The translations under genes were made by a program, and so were the position numbers. The notes under the pieces are model-generated. The model had not been told where the DNA came from and did not search any database. It worked only from the letters and a program-made list of their open reading frames with translations. From assembly GCA_945643635.1 (NCBI GenBank), contig CALZFC010000005.1:9812001-9876000 (forward strand): 64,000 nt of DNA, given 5' to 3'. Of the stretch, positions 36,956 to 49,659 are shown in pieces. Position 1 is the first letter of the stretch. Every line of letters starts with the position of its first letter. The DNA comes from Allodiplogaster sudhausi (lineage: Eukaryota > Nematoda > Chromadorea > Rhabditida > Diplogasteridae).

Positions 36956-37780
36956 TCACAGTTCACTGAGTGGGCTCATGCTCAACATTGGGGACCATTC
37001 TCGGCCGGCCACCTCTTTTTCCTCGGTGAGTCGCCACCCGCCTCCTCGCCCAGCAACGGTGTTGTATACGATCGTGCCACTGAAAGTGGCACCCGCAGCA
37101 ACGTTGATGTTGCCGAATGTCGGTGGGCGCGTGTTGAAGCTTCTCTGACGAGAGTTGCTGAAAATCGAGTTTCTTGCCTTTCTCAATTAAAAATGCAACT
37201 ATTTTCACAGCTTATTACAAGAAATTTAGTTACCTGTAAGTCTTGCGCGTCCATGACTTCGGGACGGGTCGCTGCCCTTGCGAAGATGAACTAGAAATAT
37301 CAAGTTTGCTCAGAATATTGTAAAGAAATTAACAAACGAATAACCTTAGGGCTTGGGCGGGAAGAGGCTGAACTTGTCCTGCAGGAATCACGGACGCTTC
37401 CATAGACACTGCTCTGCAAAGATACATCGAAATAAGTAATCATATTTTGTAAAAGAATCTAAATCGCTCGGCACAAACAATGTTCAATTCATCTTGGATT
37501 TAACTAACTCGTCTTGCTGAATCTGTCGAGATTCCGCGGATTGCTGAGAAGTGGGAGCTGCAGCCTGGCGGTCGTTGGGCTGCGAGCGCGCGCTCATCTT
37601 GTCGTTGTGGACGGAGACACACAGCTGGAGCGACTCTCTCAAAGCGCACAAGGAACATAGAGAACACACAAAAAAGGTCAAAATATGCGTAATATTTCCT
37701 GGACCGAACCTGTCGATCTGAGAAGTCGCCTGCTCGCGATAGCGACTGCTTGAGGTGAATTGGCGCGGCTGGTACGGCAT
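36956..37780 (-). CDS. Ser/Gln-rich protein, family not recognised
   Basis: Five exons join with consistent phase 2 junctions. Exon 1 starts at 37780 (MPYQPRQFTSSSRYREQATS). Then come one at about 37637-37506 (ESLQLCVSVHNDKMSARSQP, then Gln/Ala/Ser-rich), one at about 37414-37347 (SMEASVIPAGQVQPLP), one at about 37290-37234 (SSSQGQRPVPKSWTRKTY), and a last one from about 37164 to 36956. The last exon is the most distinctive: TRPPTFGNINVAAGATFSGT, then YNTVAGRGGGW and a Ser/Met/Pro-rich end. No signal peptide or membrane segment is visible. The protein would be about 165 residues. I do not recognise a domain, and the neighbouring myosin fragment does not by itself suggest a function. Confidence 0.6.
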
Positions 37781-38119
37781 CCTGGAAATGAAAGCTAAAA
37801 AAAAGATTAAACTAAAAGAATTACCAACGTAACACCCGGCGACAAAAAAAGAAATAAAAAGAACGCGCATCCAAGTCCTAAAAAGCAACGCGACCGCACG
37901 CGTAGGAAACCCAATCTAATTCACGGTCAAAACCATAAATCCCATCCGTTGATTAGTCAAAACCACGAATCTGTCCGTAAATTAGTTTTTCATCAGAAGC
38001 CGCTCAAACTAGGGGGGACAAAACGCTGTGTGCTCTGCCCAAGAAGGTCGGTTCGTGGAAATTTATTAGCACAACAAGATATGTCGAAATTAATAAAATG
38101 GAAAAGAAATACAAATAAT

Positions 38120-38810
38120 ATATAAATTGAGGGATCACGCCAAGACGCCGGCGCCGTCCGGCCAAGCTGGCCGCCGCCAGACCAAGTCGCACTCTCTCGA
38201 AGCCGTGAATCCAGACGTCGTCAAAGCTGTCTGCAACCGCTCCAGGGCCCCCGCACCGTATGCCCTTTTCTCCCTATGAAATTCAAAATAAAATTTAAAA
38301 GCCAATTACCTTCGAGGTTCGCGCCGTCGACGGTTGCGGAAGAGGCTGAACTGGAGATGCTGGGGAGGTCGCCTGACTCCTCCTTGTCGGCCATTGAGAC
38401 GGCGAGCCAGCTCAACAACGCTGTCACACCGGCTCTTTTCGCCTCTTCTTCACTCATTTCCACTGGCGACAAAATGTCAGAACCACTTTCCTCAAAGCCA
38501 TTAGTTTCCTTTTGGAGAGTTCTAAGGGCCGGCTAACGGCAAACAAGAAATTTAAAGTTAAAAGTTGAAAAAAAACCTTCGAAACCAGTAATACTAGAAC
38601 TGAGTTTTATTTATTTTAGCTATTTTAGTGACGAGGACCTCGACACGGCGTGCGGCATTTCTCCGAGGTCTCACCTCTTTTTGTTGGAAGTCATATTTAT
38701 GGTCAATTTCTAAGAAACCGAAATGAATGAACTTCTTGATGTCGAATGATTCAGAGCGGATAAAGTGCACTAGCCACTTGGCTCTCTCACCGTCTGTCGG
38801 CCCTCGCTGC
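38120..38810 (-). CDS. Unrecognised gene, three exons visible
   Basis: Right to left: an exon at about 38800-38680 encodes ERAKWLVHFIRSESFDIKKF and FGFLEIDHKYDFQQKE before a GTGAGA donor. The exon at about 38540-38310 encodes TNGFEESGSDILSPVEMSEE, KRAGVTALLSWLAVSMAD and an acidic Ser-rich segment, ending at GTAATTGG. A short 44-bp intron with acceptor TTTCATAG or GGGAG leads to a last exon (GIRCGGPGAVADSFDDVWIH, then an Arg-rich helix). Opposite-strand frames over the same DNA are also long, so strand is not certain, but the minus strand gives better splice sites. No domain is recognised and the 5' end is not resolved. Confidence 0.4.
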
Positions 38811-39390
38811 CCTCATCACTCCGCCCTCACCCGCCCCTCTCCTCTCTTTCTTTCTAAATAAAAAAGGTTTCTTCAAGATGTGAGCATGTTTTTTTCAAAA
38901 ACTATGACAACGACAGAGCGTACAATGCTTGGCAATAAGCCTTAAGTACAGTACCAAAAAAGAATATCCTTGGTACCCCAAAACCTACCCTTAAGGGTCC
39001 GAAAATTGTGACCCTGACTCGGTAATTGGAATGGCCAAAGGGTACTGAGAAACTTTATATAAGGTCTCTAGGAGCTCTCCAGAAGGCTCTGATGTATTAT
39101 TAGTCCTTGGACTTGACGCAAATAAGCGCCACACGACGAAAAGCTAAACATTAGAGGGTTCTGTTTCTCGGCACCCAGAGGGTCGTTGGAAGAATAGACC
39201 GGGGAAATAAGGGTATTTCTTTATTCAGGTATTTAATGAAGAAAACGATGAAATCCAACGTTATCTATTTTAGTGCAAGCAGATTCTGAGTGTTTCATGC
39301 ATGTATGTAAGATATGAAGAAAGGATATGTGTTGTACAAGCGGAGAAGAGAGTAAGCGCTGAGATAAAAAGGAAGTTGTTTAAAAGGTGT

Positions 39391-41167
39391 TTAAGCAGTG
39401 GCGGCTGGCTGCGCGGCGACGGGCGCTGGGGCTCCGCCGGCGGCCGCTGCCGCCTCCTCTTCCGCCGCAATCGAGGCCTGTAAAGAATATATCTATATCT
39501 TATTTATATATTTATAATAAAGAATTATTAATAAATTGCCCTTAGCCGACTGCCTCCGAAGAGACAAAATGAAGCAACAATTCGTGTTCACTTTCGTGTC
39601 AGACTTTGAACTCTTTCTAAATCTATCTAACCTCAACAGCCGAAAGTTCGTCCCTCAGCTGCTGGACGTATGACTTGAGTCCCTCGGCATCGCGCTGGCG
39701 GCGGCACTCGGCCTTGCACTTGTCGTAGGCGGAGAGCAGCTTGAGCTGAAAGAAAAATCGACATTTTTATTTTCTATTAAATTTATTCGCCGCATACAAC
39801 AACTGCGTTGAGCTTCAAGAAAAAGAAGTCTTGCCATATTTTATCTTTACTACACATCTCTGCTTCGTATGATCTGTAAATTGAGCATTCCCTTGAAACC
39901 CAACCTGTCTCGGGCGCACGATCGGCTGGGCCTCCTCGACCAGCTCGCCCTCTGCAGCCACAGGCTCCTGCTCAATCATCCATTTGATATCTTGAAATCT
40001 TGTCATTTAAAATTACAAATTAAGTAATTTTATTTCATTCCGTTCCGTTTTAGTTATTGCAATATGTTTGGGATTACTTATGAGGTCGCCGTTCTCATTA
40101 TATCCTCTCATCTTTTCCTCTCTTTCCATGATCTGCCTGTTATTCTCAATTCCTTTGTATACTTTTTTTTAATCTCTTCGAAGTAAAGTGTCTCTACTGA
40201 TTATCGCCCTCTCTCTGTTTTGCCCTAGTCATTAATTCGAGTCTAGCCAAATGGATTCCCCCTCTTTTAAGTAGAATGACTGTTGTTGACCGCATGTGCT
40301 CTTGATTTGATAGCCGGCCAGAACTTGTGACCCTCTCTAATCCCCATTTCCTTTCTCGGCACCTGCGTCAGAAACTGCGTCACAACGCAGTAAAATCAAC
40401 CCAAATAGAGCGACCCCTTAATTTTGATAAGGACTCTCACAGAGCCAAATATGGATCTGATGTCGTCTTATCACTTTCTTGCTAACATAAACTGCAATTG
40501 TGAAAGATCGCTAAAGAGAGGTTCGACCTGTTTCTATGAAACAATACAGAGTGGAGTAGATGAATGATCTCTGGAATGGAGAAGATCTACTGTTCACTGG
40601 AAAAGCTTACCTTTTCTTATTAAACATTTATTACAAAGATTGTCAAGGAAGCTTGTTTATGTTCTACGGTAGGTAACCTTTTACATTATTTTATAGTTAT
40701 TTTTACATATAGTGTACTACATTAATAAGGGTAGTCACAGATTTTAAGACAAAGAGATAATAAAGTTGAAGCCAGAGAGATCACAGAAAACGTGGAGAAA
40801 GATGGAAAAAATTGGCTCGAATTATAAAACGTCTTGGCCAACCTCGTGGTGAGCAGCGTCGACGTGAGCGGCAGGCGCGGCCGGCTTCACAACCTTGACG
40901 ACCTCAGGTGCCTTTCTGGAAAATATTTACATATTAATTCCGTTTTTGATTTTCTTAACAACGTCATTTTAAGCAATTGCATACACATGAATATTACAGA
41001 TGTCTCTCCCATTGAGAAAAAAGCATTTCCTTCTAGTTTTTTTTACCTATAATTAATATATAAAATTTTTTTACAACGAACCTCTTGACAACCTTGGCCT
41101 TCTTCGCTTCCGTCAGCGAGGCGACGAGGAGGAGCGAGACGAGGGCGCACACGAAGAACGTCTTCAT
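39391..41167 (-). CDS. Small secreted Ala/Lys-rich protein
   Basis: Exon 1 (41167-41082) encodes a clear signal peptide, MKTFFVCALVSLLLVASLTE, followed by KKAKVVK. Exon 2 (40915-40843) adds RKAPEVVKVVKPAAPAHVDA. Exon 3 (about 39990-39905) adds IKWMIEQEPVAAEGELVEEA. Exon 4 (39745-39632) adds LLSAYDKCKAECRRQRDAEG and a helical stretch. Exon 5 (39477-39391) ends Ala/Pro-rich, VAAQPAATA. The mature chain would be about 120 residues with only two cysteines (CKAEC). The acceptor before exon 3 does not give the right phase with the sites I tried, so that junction is open. The function is unknown; the length and composition suit an extracellular linker-like or cuticle-associated protein, which is a guess. 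Confidence 0.65.
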
Positions 41168-43683
41168 TTTATTTTTCTTCTGTAAATGTATTATCTTCAC
41201 ATAAATTTTCAATGCTTGGTAATGGCTTGATAAAATTCGCGAAAAAGGAGCCATTTTCAATTCACCGTTATTTTGGAAATGTTTTTATCAACATTATGTT
41301 AATACAATGTCACTTGTTTAAAGATAAAGCGAATTCATTATAGAATAATATGTAATATAAAACCAAATAGTTTATTTTTATTCTGAAAGCTGAAGTGATG
41401 AAAGTTGGGTAAAAGTGACGAGAGATCGAAGGCGATCGAACCGTTTGGTCGCTTGCCTTGGATGGCCAACTGATGAGGGGAACTCGGGGAGCCTCTCTCC
41501 CTGCCTCCCCCCTCTCCTCTTATCAGTCGCCTACGCCATTGAAGAAGATGCCGATAACCAGCAACCCATGAGAGGAGGGCAGCTCTGCAGTCGGGCCAGG
41601 TCAGATGAGGAAAGGCATCTGACAAGATACTCGAGATCGCTGAGAACAATGTTTGAGAAAGTGAAAGGATTGGAAGTTAATTGATAAACTTTAAAAATAA
41701 TAAAAAAGTACGTGAAGAAATATAGAAATTATGTTTACATGGGAAAAATAAGTGAAAGACAATGGATTCAAAAATATTTCTGTTTACTTGTCGATGATTC
41801 TCTTATCTTCTTGGGCAATGAGATGCCTGCATGACAATGAAAGGAAAAGCAAATATAAATGGAGTTGTCACGAGAAGGCATAAAATGTAACAACATTGCT
41901 GCTAATTAGAAGCAGTTAAATAGAACATATTACGACATATATTTTGAATATGTATTTTAGAGATGATCTGAATTGGTGCTTCAATTTAATGTTTAATCGA
42001 AGAAGATATTCAAGTGTGTTCTGAAAACGGTTGGGATGGTGACTCATTTGGAAGTATGAATGTAAGTCGGTTTTAGAAGGTCATGTTATTTTAGCGGGAA
42101 TGTTTCTTGAACACTTTCCCAAAAGCTGAAAGCGTCAATATGGCGGCCCATGAGATTTCTTTCTGAATCAATGCAGGGATATCCGCTTATGAATTTGATA
42201 AACAGGGTTAAAAATTAAGTCCCCAAACAATTCCTGGCAGTCTATGCTGTTTTCAGAAACGTCCGTCACAACGGAGAATAAAAATGGCTAGTCATTACAT
42301 ACGTACAACAAAATGTTGACAAAATTTCAGTTCATATGATTCATTACAATTAGAATCGATTCTTACATTTGACATTTTTTTTAAAGATTACCAATGAAAT
42401 ACTGTTCTTTGAATGCTGACTGACAAATCATGACTCTGCAGTCTCTGCAGAATCATATTTCATTTCTTTCTTTCTCTGTGCAGGCTATTTTTGCTGCATT
42501 TGCAAACGCTCCTTATTCCCCTCGCTACTTGCACTCCTCATTCATATTTACCAGGCTGTGCTACTCACTCTTTCTCTCTCATTCTCTCTCGCTTCCGCGT
42601 GCCCAGTTTCCAAAGTTGCTCGAATCTGTCGCGACCTTCCGCACTCTCTTTTACGCCATTCTCTCGTCCTCCGTCTCTTTTTTTCGCTCTCTGTTCTTCT
42701 CTCACAGAAGTTGCGTTCTCTGTCTGCTACACGCTATTTCTCTCCCCTTAATTCCTCTTCGCATCCCTCGTCTCACTTTGGCTCTATCTATCTCTCTCCT
42801 CTCTCTCTCTTTCTCGCGTAAACAAGTACACAGAGAGAAGCAGACATTCTCTGACAGAGTCTGGCTGTCACATGCATTCCTCTCAACCAGACTTTCATCT
42901 TTTGCTTTCCTCTAGCCCCGTAAATACGCCCGACATTGAGCATTGCTATACCGTCAAATAAATATTCTTCATCATTTCTTCTTCATGCGCCTCTATTTCC
43001 CGATTCGAATTTCGATTGATATAGATGTACAAACACCACCTTTTGTTATGCTCCTTGTCTCACCTATGTAGAAATCAGTACATTAGCGGAAATTTAAAGG
43101 TTTAGCCCATTTATTATGCATATGTCTGTATTCATTTAACATATCTGTAAAGCTATTCATTGCTCATGTACTGTGTATATGTTAGTAATAAGTTATTAAT
43201 TTTTGCAAGGATTGTTTCCGTGTTTTCTAATGCATTTTCAAATATATACATTTGGACACGTTTAATATAATAATCAATGTATATACACGCTTCCCTCGCC
43301 TCCTTCTCTTACTCTCTGCTCATTTTAGCAGACGTCTTCTATTCCTTCGCACTCTTCTTAATCTCTCTGCAGTCGCTCTCTCTCTTGTCTCTCTCTGTCT
43401 CTCTCTCTCTATCTCTCTCTCCCTCTGTCTTTGTCTCTCTCTCGCTCTCTTGCTCTCGCTCTTTCCTCTCTTTTCTCCTCTCGTCAACAGTGTCATATTT
43501 GCCAGCGACAGAAAGAGAGCAAGCTACAAACCCCTTGTAGTCAACTAGAAAAGAGCACACTCTAGAAAAGAGCACACCTTGCAGAAGCTCTCTTGAGATG
43601 CATACATTGTTTTTCAAGCAGAATAAGATGCACTTTTTATTCTTTCAAATAGTAAAACTATATGAATTACTAAACATCACAAT

Positions 43684-43932
43684 ATGATTAATTCAAACGG
43701 TGAATTTAGTTTCTGTGAAACACAACAAGGCAACAAAAAAAGTAATTTACCAAAGAGAAGGAAAGCCGTGCTGAAGAAATCCATTCAATTAATCATTGCC
43801 GGTCAAGCGAAAGAAGAAAATGATGTAATGAATGCAAGCAAAACTAGTCTACTTGCCAAGCGGACAGCGATTGAATTCCTCAATTTGCGAGAGCCAAAAG
43901 ATGTGATGAATTTAGTCAGTTTTCCTATCTAA
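43684..43932 (+). CDS. Orphan 82-residue open frame
   Basis: A single-exon frame starting MINSNGEFSFCETQQGNKKS with a basic segment (PKRRKAVLKKSIQLIIAG) and ending at NLVSFPI, where a 33-bp tandem repeat begins. The composition is not low-complexity, and its C-terminus is made by the first repeat copy. No homology recognised. It could be spurious. Confidence 0.25.
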   Translation: MINSNGEFSFCETQQGNKKSNLPKRRKAVLKKSIQLIIAGQAKEENDVMNASKTSLLAKRTAIEFLNLREPKDVMNLVSFPI

Positions 43933-44006
43933 TCGAATGTGAATTTAGCCAGTTTTCCTATCTAATCGAATGTGAATTTAGTCAGTTTTCCTATCTAATC
44001 GAAGGT
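43912..44006. repeat. 33-bp tandem repeat, three copies
   Basis: Three adjacent copies of a unit containing TTAGTCAGTTTTCCTATCTA followed by ATCGAATGTGAA, with one C for T change in the middle copy and a GGTG end in the last. Confidence 0.9.
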
Positions 44007-45025
44007 GTAACCTGCTCTAAATGCTCCTCGTTAACTTTTGGTCGCGTCTCTTAATACATTGTGTACTTTAGCGCTGAATTATATTATGACAATTGTGGGA
44101 ATCGGCACTTGATTGAATCGTTTTATTTTAAAACATTTCTGAAGAAATATCTCGTGAAGGGCCTAAACGAAAACGGACCGGCCGAAAAATAAGCATTATT
44201 TATAATTGCAATTGCAAACAACACTATTTGAAAATTACATAGATGTTATTTGCATTTCAGCTTTCTTGCATACATATCTCCGAACATCGATCGCGGAGCA
44301 CATTTCTCTATTTTTTTCTTTTTCGCGGTTGATTAGGGGTTGTTTTTTTTTCGCAATTTTTCATAAAGTATTTGAAATCCTTCTCTTCTTTCTAGAAGAG
44401 AGTTTCAATTGCCAAGGAGAATATCGTCTTATATCTTATCGTCAGCGTGACCAGCTGCTTATTAATTACTGCTTTCTAAGAAGAATTACTCTCGTGACCG
44501 TTTTCGTTGATTTGTGTCTCTTTTGTGGTTTCCTTCTTGTATTATCCAGTTTTTTTCGTATATGGCATGATATAGAATTTCAACGAATTACTTTTCAGTA
44601 GTATGAATGCGATGACCACTCCCTTTCATTTGCTCAAACATTGATTCCACTTAGCGACTGAATTTAGCCGTGATGTTGCGATATTCTTTGCCTCTCCTTC
44701 GGAACGGCTCAACCGCCGCCGTCTCTATCGTCACTCCGTCCGTCGGACTTCGATATGCGTTAGTCAAAGGAATTGTAAATCGGAATTAAGAAAACCCTGA
44801 CAGTTGAAATGCGATCGATTCCTCTTATCTTTTTAGACTTAGATTATCAATTTATAAATGAAACGAAAATTAGAATGAAAAATAAGTTCTTTTCTAATGT
44901 ATTTATAATGTATGTATAGCTAGATTGTTTACAGAACATTTGTGCAGTTTACCAAACTTACATAATTTAACTTACATAATCATGTATGAATCAGGAAATG
45001 ATGCCTAGAATCTTCTGTTTCAAGT

Positions 45026-48000
45026 TCCCGCCTCCCCTTCGGCTACGTCTACGATCCGCGAATGCTTCTGCACGACTGCGAATACGACCAGACCATGGCT
45101 GAGAATCCAGCCAGGATGAGACTCATTCACGAACGACTCGAGAAGGAGGGACAGCTCAAGGGAGCTGTCAAGGTTGCATGGACATTCTTGTTCGGATCTT
45201 TCTTCAAATATCAAATATTAATTAAAATTATGCTATTAGAGTTAAATTAATTTTAGTTAAATATGGTTATTCAAAATATTTTCAAACCGAAATAAAAAAA
45301 ATTCGTTGAGATTGCTGCACGAGAGGCAGCCGACGAGGAACTTCTGCTAAATCACGAAAGTGTCCTCCTGAATGAGCTGCAGAAGTTGAAGACGAACGAA
45401 GAGTGCGAAGAGTACTGCAGGTCAGGGATTTTTTAAGAGCAAAGAATCACACTTCATTTGTCCCTTTATAGGGCATCGTCGAATATTGATCAGTACACCA
45501 TGTTTATTTGAGGAACAAGGAGATCCTATGGCTAAGTCCGAAGAGCGAATACGCAGCGCGTCTCGCGGCAGGCTCTACGATTGACCTTGTCAAGGCGAAT
45601 GTTGAGGGGCGGTGAGTAGGGACGTTGAGTAAGGCAATTAATGTTCTATTCATATTAATTTTAATATCAATTATTGAATATTAATTAACGTTTTAATGTA
45701 TTTTATGGATTAAAGAGTGGGAAATGGCTTCGCAATCGTGCGCCCGCCCGGACACCACGCCTTTGGCCGCGTCCCGCAAGGCTACTGCGTCTTCAACAAT
45801 GTTGCCGTCGCTGCCAAATACGCCGTGGAGCGACTCGGACTCAAGAAGGTCGGCGGAACATTAAATTCGTAGCAAAAATATGTATATAAAAATAAAATGG
45901 AAAAGATTGAGGAAACAAAAAAAATAAAGAAAGATTAAGACAAATATTAATTTAAGTGAAAAATTGTACATGCATGTGTTATTAAGATACGCGAACATGT
46001 TTATATATGTATGTTTGTCTTCACATGATTGTATATTTAAATTTAGCGTTATTAATTCAATTTTCCAGGTTGCCGTCGTTGACTTTGACATTCATCCGGC
46101 AAACGGGACGTACGAGTCGCTGAAGGGAGACGAGCGCTTCCATTTGACTTCCTTCCACGCTTACCACCACGGCGCATTCTGGCCATTCGAGAAGACTTAC
46201 GACTACGACACGAGTAGTCAGTTGGCTGGCTCATCCATCGTTTATGGTCAAATTCACAGCACGTCATCGTATGCTAACTCTAATTGTAAAAGTGGTAGCT
46301 GCTAAAATAATAACAAATTAAGCCGTCCAATTATCACGTGTAATTATTTCAGAGCAGCAACTCTTCTTCCCCCTGAATGGGGCTCTCAACACAGAAGGCG
46401 ACTTCTGCTCTGCCTTTGTACACGTTGTTCTGCCGATCCTCAGAGAGGTCGATAATAAATTAATTAGAATAAAATTCATTTTTGAATTGAATTCATAAGT
46501 AAAACCTAAATTTTTCTAAGTGGTTTTTTTAAGGATGTTACCTTCGTTTTTCAGTGGCAGCCTGAGATGATTCTGATCTCGGCCGGATTTGACGCCGCAT
46601 TCTGTGATGTGATGCTGGACATGGGACAGGCAGTCAAGGCGCACGGGTTCGAAATGATCCGTAGTCGTGATTGAACATTATATAATTTTCATACAATATC
46701 AAACAAAACTACTGCAGAATAGGGATACTATTAATTACTTTATTGCTTTTCTTCAACTAAAGATACGGCGAAATGGCTCGTCAACTCGCGGAAATTTGTC
46801 CGGATCGAACGATCGCTGTCCTCGAGGGCGGCTACTTCCCGTACTCTTACGTTGAATCGGCGCACCAGATGGTCAAGGGGCTTCAGGTCGGTCGCTATGA
46901 TCTCTCTAAATTTACATTTTAGTTTAATTAATTAAATTTCATTTAAATTTATTTTTTATTGATAAATTAAAAAAAAATTTTCAAGGGTTCTCCGCTGCCC
47001 GCCGTCTCGTACCCGACACGAGTGAAGGCTGCGCTCGCCGAGACCCTACTCAACAACATCTTCCACCATTCAAAGCACTGGAAATGCATGGAGGAGATGC
47101 TCGCGAACGTCCAGCGGCAGCAAGTTGGATTTTGATATATCTAAATAGATTTTTTTCTAAGATGATTAAATCTGGCAGAATTCTGAGAGGATAAAAATAT
47201 ATACATGTGTACTTCAGGCACAGAATAAGCTTCCCGAGTTTCGGCCGTCCGAGCGCCTCTTCACTGGCCAAGGAGTACGCGACCACTGGGAGGAGGTCAG
47301 GCCGCAACTTCTCTCATTCACTCTTTCGCTCTCTATCTTGCTCTCTTTCTCTCACTTGTCTCTTTTAGACTTTCTCTCTTTCTCTTTTAGTGTCTTTCTC
47401 TATTATTATCTTGTATTAAGTTCGTAATCTGTTTTCTTGTTTCTAATTTTCTCTCTGCTCTCTGTGTTTCACACTGCATCCTTCTCAAACGAAAGATAAC
47501 TCATTTCAGGTGAAGCGACTGGGCGCTTGCAGAACTCGTCTTTGGTTTCCCGAACTCGACGCCGCAACGACGCAGAAGTCGATTGACACCATCAATCAGT
47601 ACATCAAGGTGGTGAAAATGGAAGTCAATGAAATAAAATAACAAAATATACTCCACGTTTTCTTTTAGATATACATATGTATATATGCATGTATAAATTT
47701 ATTTAAATTGAATAATTGTGCAGAAACTTGTTTTATCTGATTTGCTTTTATTCACTCTCCTTCACAGGAGTACTCGTACACTTCCTCTCCGTCGACCCCC
47801 TCGTCGTCCTCTCTGCTGCCACAGCTGCTCTGGGATGAACGTGCACGTGGGCAATCTTTCATCGAGAGCGCGCCCGCTAGTGAGCAGCCCATTGAAACAT
47901 TATTATAATTAAATGTTTACTATAACAAAATTAATTAAACGAAATTTCTTAAATGTTTATGGCTGACTGATTTTTAAGAAGATACCTTTCAGCCCTCTGC

Positions 48001-48099
48001 ATGTACAACGACTTCTACAACTATCTCTCCGGCAAGTCGGATAACATGATGATCTGCGATTTGCAGCTGCTCAAGAAGGCCAAAGAGCAGCAGAAATGA
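45026..48099 (+). CDS. Divergent class II-like histone deacetylase
   Basis: About 13 short exons end at a TGA at 48097-48099. In order: [34 protein letters not shown], then [17 protein letters not shown], and the core [35 protein letters not shown] and [20 protein letters not shown]. Next are [13 protein letters not shown], a segment [37 protein letters not shown], and [14 protein letters not shown]. The catalytic His pair (PGHHA), the three zinc ligands (DFD, IH and GFD) and the GGY loop are present. The usual HHGNGTQ reads HPANGTY and the following loops are unusual. The order suits the class II (HDAC6/10-like) group. The C-terminal about 140 residues ([20 protein letters not shown] near the end) are not recognised. 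The first exon is unresolved. These enzymes remove acetyl groups from lysines. Confidence 0.8.
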
Positions 48100-48640
48100 G
48101 CGACTAAAAACTAAAGACCAATATCTATATTAATATTTATAGCTACATATTTCCTGCATATCTTTTTCACTTCAACTTTAGATCTTGAAAAATAAACACT
48201 GTTCTATGAAACTTCGCCTCTTGTAACTTATTCCTCAATTGGTTTTTTTTGTTCGAATTACGTACGATATATGTAGTTGATCTGTATAAAACGGTGTCAA
48301 TCATCTGTCTTTCTTTTATCGCAATGCTGTTTTATATGAGACTAGAAATGTTTTAACCTCCAAACTATTTGAAATACATACATATGTATGTATGCATGTA
48401 CAAATGTATGAACATATGTATGTATCTTGAGTACATATAAGCTCCCCTCGTTTTTTCTCTCAGTAATACTTTTAGCATTCAAAATATTATTTGCTTCACT
48501 TTGAAAGTATTTCTATAGGGGAGCGAATGAACGCATTCGAATGCTTGACAGGTGTTTTTTTTCTTCTTCGAATACTTTTTCCAACAACGGAAAAGACTAA
48601 TTATTCATTGTCAGTAATAAGAATCCAAATGTTTTCTCCC
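48100..48640. other. Intergenic, TATG/CATA microsatellites
   Basis: AT-rich. Contains an AATAAA at about 48192, suitable as the HDAC polyadenylation signal, and a short ATGT/ACAT repeat cluster at 48374-48424. Confidence 0.5.
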
Positions 48641-48649
48641 GCAGTCGCC

Positions 48650-49658
48650 GCAGCCGGGCCCGGTCGACAAATTCTGCGAGCTTATCTCGCAGGTTCTCGA
48701 GCTTCTTCTTCTTCTTCTTCTTCTTCTTCTCTCTCGCAGGAGAAAGCGCCCCTGATTGGTTCGACTGGCGACAGAGGTCGTCTACTATCCACCTACGAGT
48801 TGGCAGTTAATGGAGTTTCAATTTAACTAGAAAAGATCATCGATTCCGACATTCGAATCATTGTGTTTTGGTGGGCAACGGCGACAAGAAGATCACGAAC
48901 GGGAACGAGGGAGTGCGCACCGTGCTCGGTGCCTACGACGCCGTAGTACTTCAGGCATATATCATTTTGCGGTCTAGCAGATATCGATCGAACAATCATC
49001 AAAATCGAATGTCAAGATTGATGTGACTGAACTGCCCGTCGCATCGAGTGTTGCTGCCGGACGGCACTGCCGCGTCGCCCCTAGCGGCTGCTCGACTTCG
49101 TCTCCCACATTCGCCATAACTACACGCTGTTGCGATAAGCGGCGGCCAGCTGGGTCGGCTCGAGCGACGCCGCGCCTATGCACCTCCATGATGTCGCTGG
49201 TTCGTCGACCCCCCCCCCCAACAAGGGGTTGGGCCATCATCCTCCCAGGTGTCGCTCCGGACGCCGTCCTTCCCGTCCTCGACATCGTGATTGAGAAGCT
49301 GGAGAGGACTGCGGCCAACGGCCACAAGCCTATTCACGACATCGATGACGTCATCCTTTGCATGCGCAGCCAGCGGTTCGGAGCTGTCAATGTAAAAGAG
49401 TGTTAATGAGTTATCATTCGGTCTCTTTCTCACAAAAACTATGTACTAGAGAATTAAATGCAGAAGCCGCCTCTCTACGTCCTCAGGTTCGCCGACTGCC
49501 GCCGAATCATCGAGGACGATGGCAGCGAAAAGGTTACTGGATGTCATGTATAAATACAAGAATATTAATGCAGGATTAAAGCTATCTACTTCTGAATAAA
49601 AGAATAGTACGTTCACAACATCGTTCAGCTCAACAACTACATACGCGCTCAACTTTGA
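48650..49658 (+). CDS. Unrecognised gene with an in-frame stop
   Basis: Protein-like exons on the plus strand. The first is near 48645-48690 (QPGPVDKFCELISQ). A 48-bp (CTT)n intron follows, then a short exon EKAPLIGSTGD. The next exon, about 48865-48955, encodes VGNGDKKITNGNEGVRTVLG and AYDAVVLQ. A long exon at about 48980-49395 encodes NVKIDVTELPVASSVAAG, LDFVSHIRHNYTLLR, AAASWVGSSDAAPMHLHDVA, and GVAPDAVLPVLDIVIEKLER. Short exons follow with PPLYVLRFADCRRIIEDDGS and VQLNNYIRAQL with a stop. The long exon needs frame changes, with a TAA directly after NYTLLR (49136-49138) and a C10 run at 49211. Either introns or errors are hidden, or it is a pseudogene. I know no family for it. Confidence 0.45.
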
Positions 49659-49659
49659 G

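Larger units (their letters stand above)
41170..45000. other. Long gene-poor region
   Basis: Nearly 4 kb without a convincing gene. A frame at 41415-41684 (DEERHLTRYSRSLRTMFEKV near its end) is a weak candidate. The 42430-43540 section is CT-rich and its Ser/Leu frames are not credible. A short frame at 44665-44770 (MLRYSLPLLRNGSTAAVSIV) could be a 5' exon of the HDAC gene but was not linked to it. Confidence 0.5.

Noticed and set aside
42430..43548. 161-, 98- and 87-codon frames rich in Ser, Leu and Phe
   Set aside because: CT-rich low-complexity DNA with three overlapping open frames on one strand and no splice or domain features.
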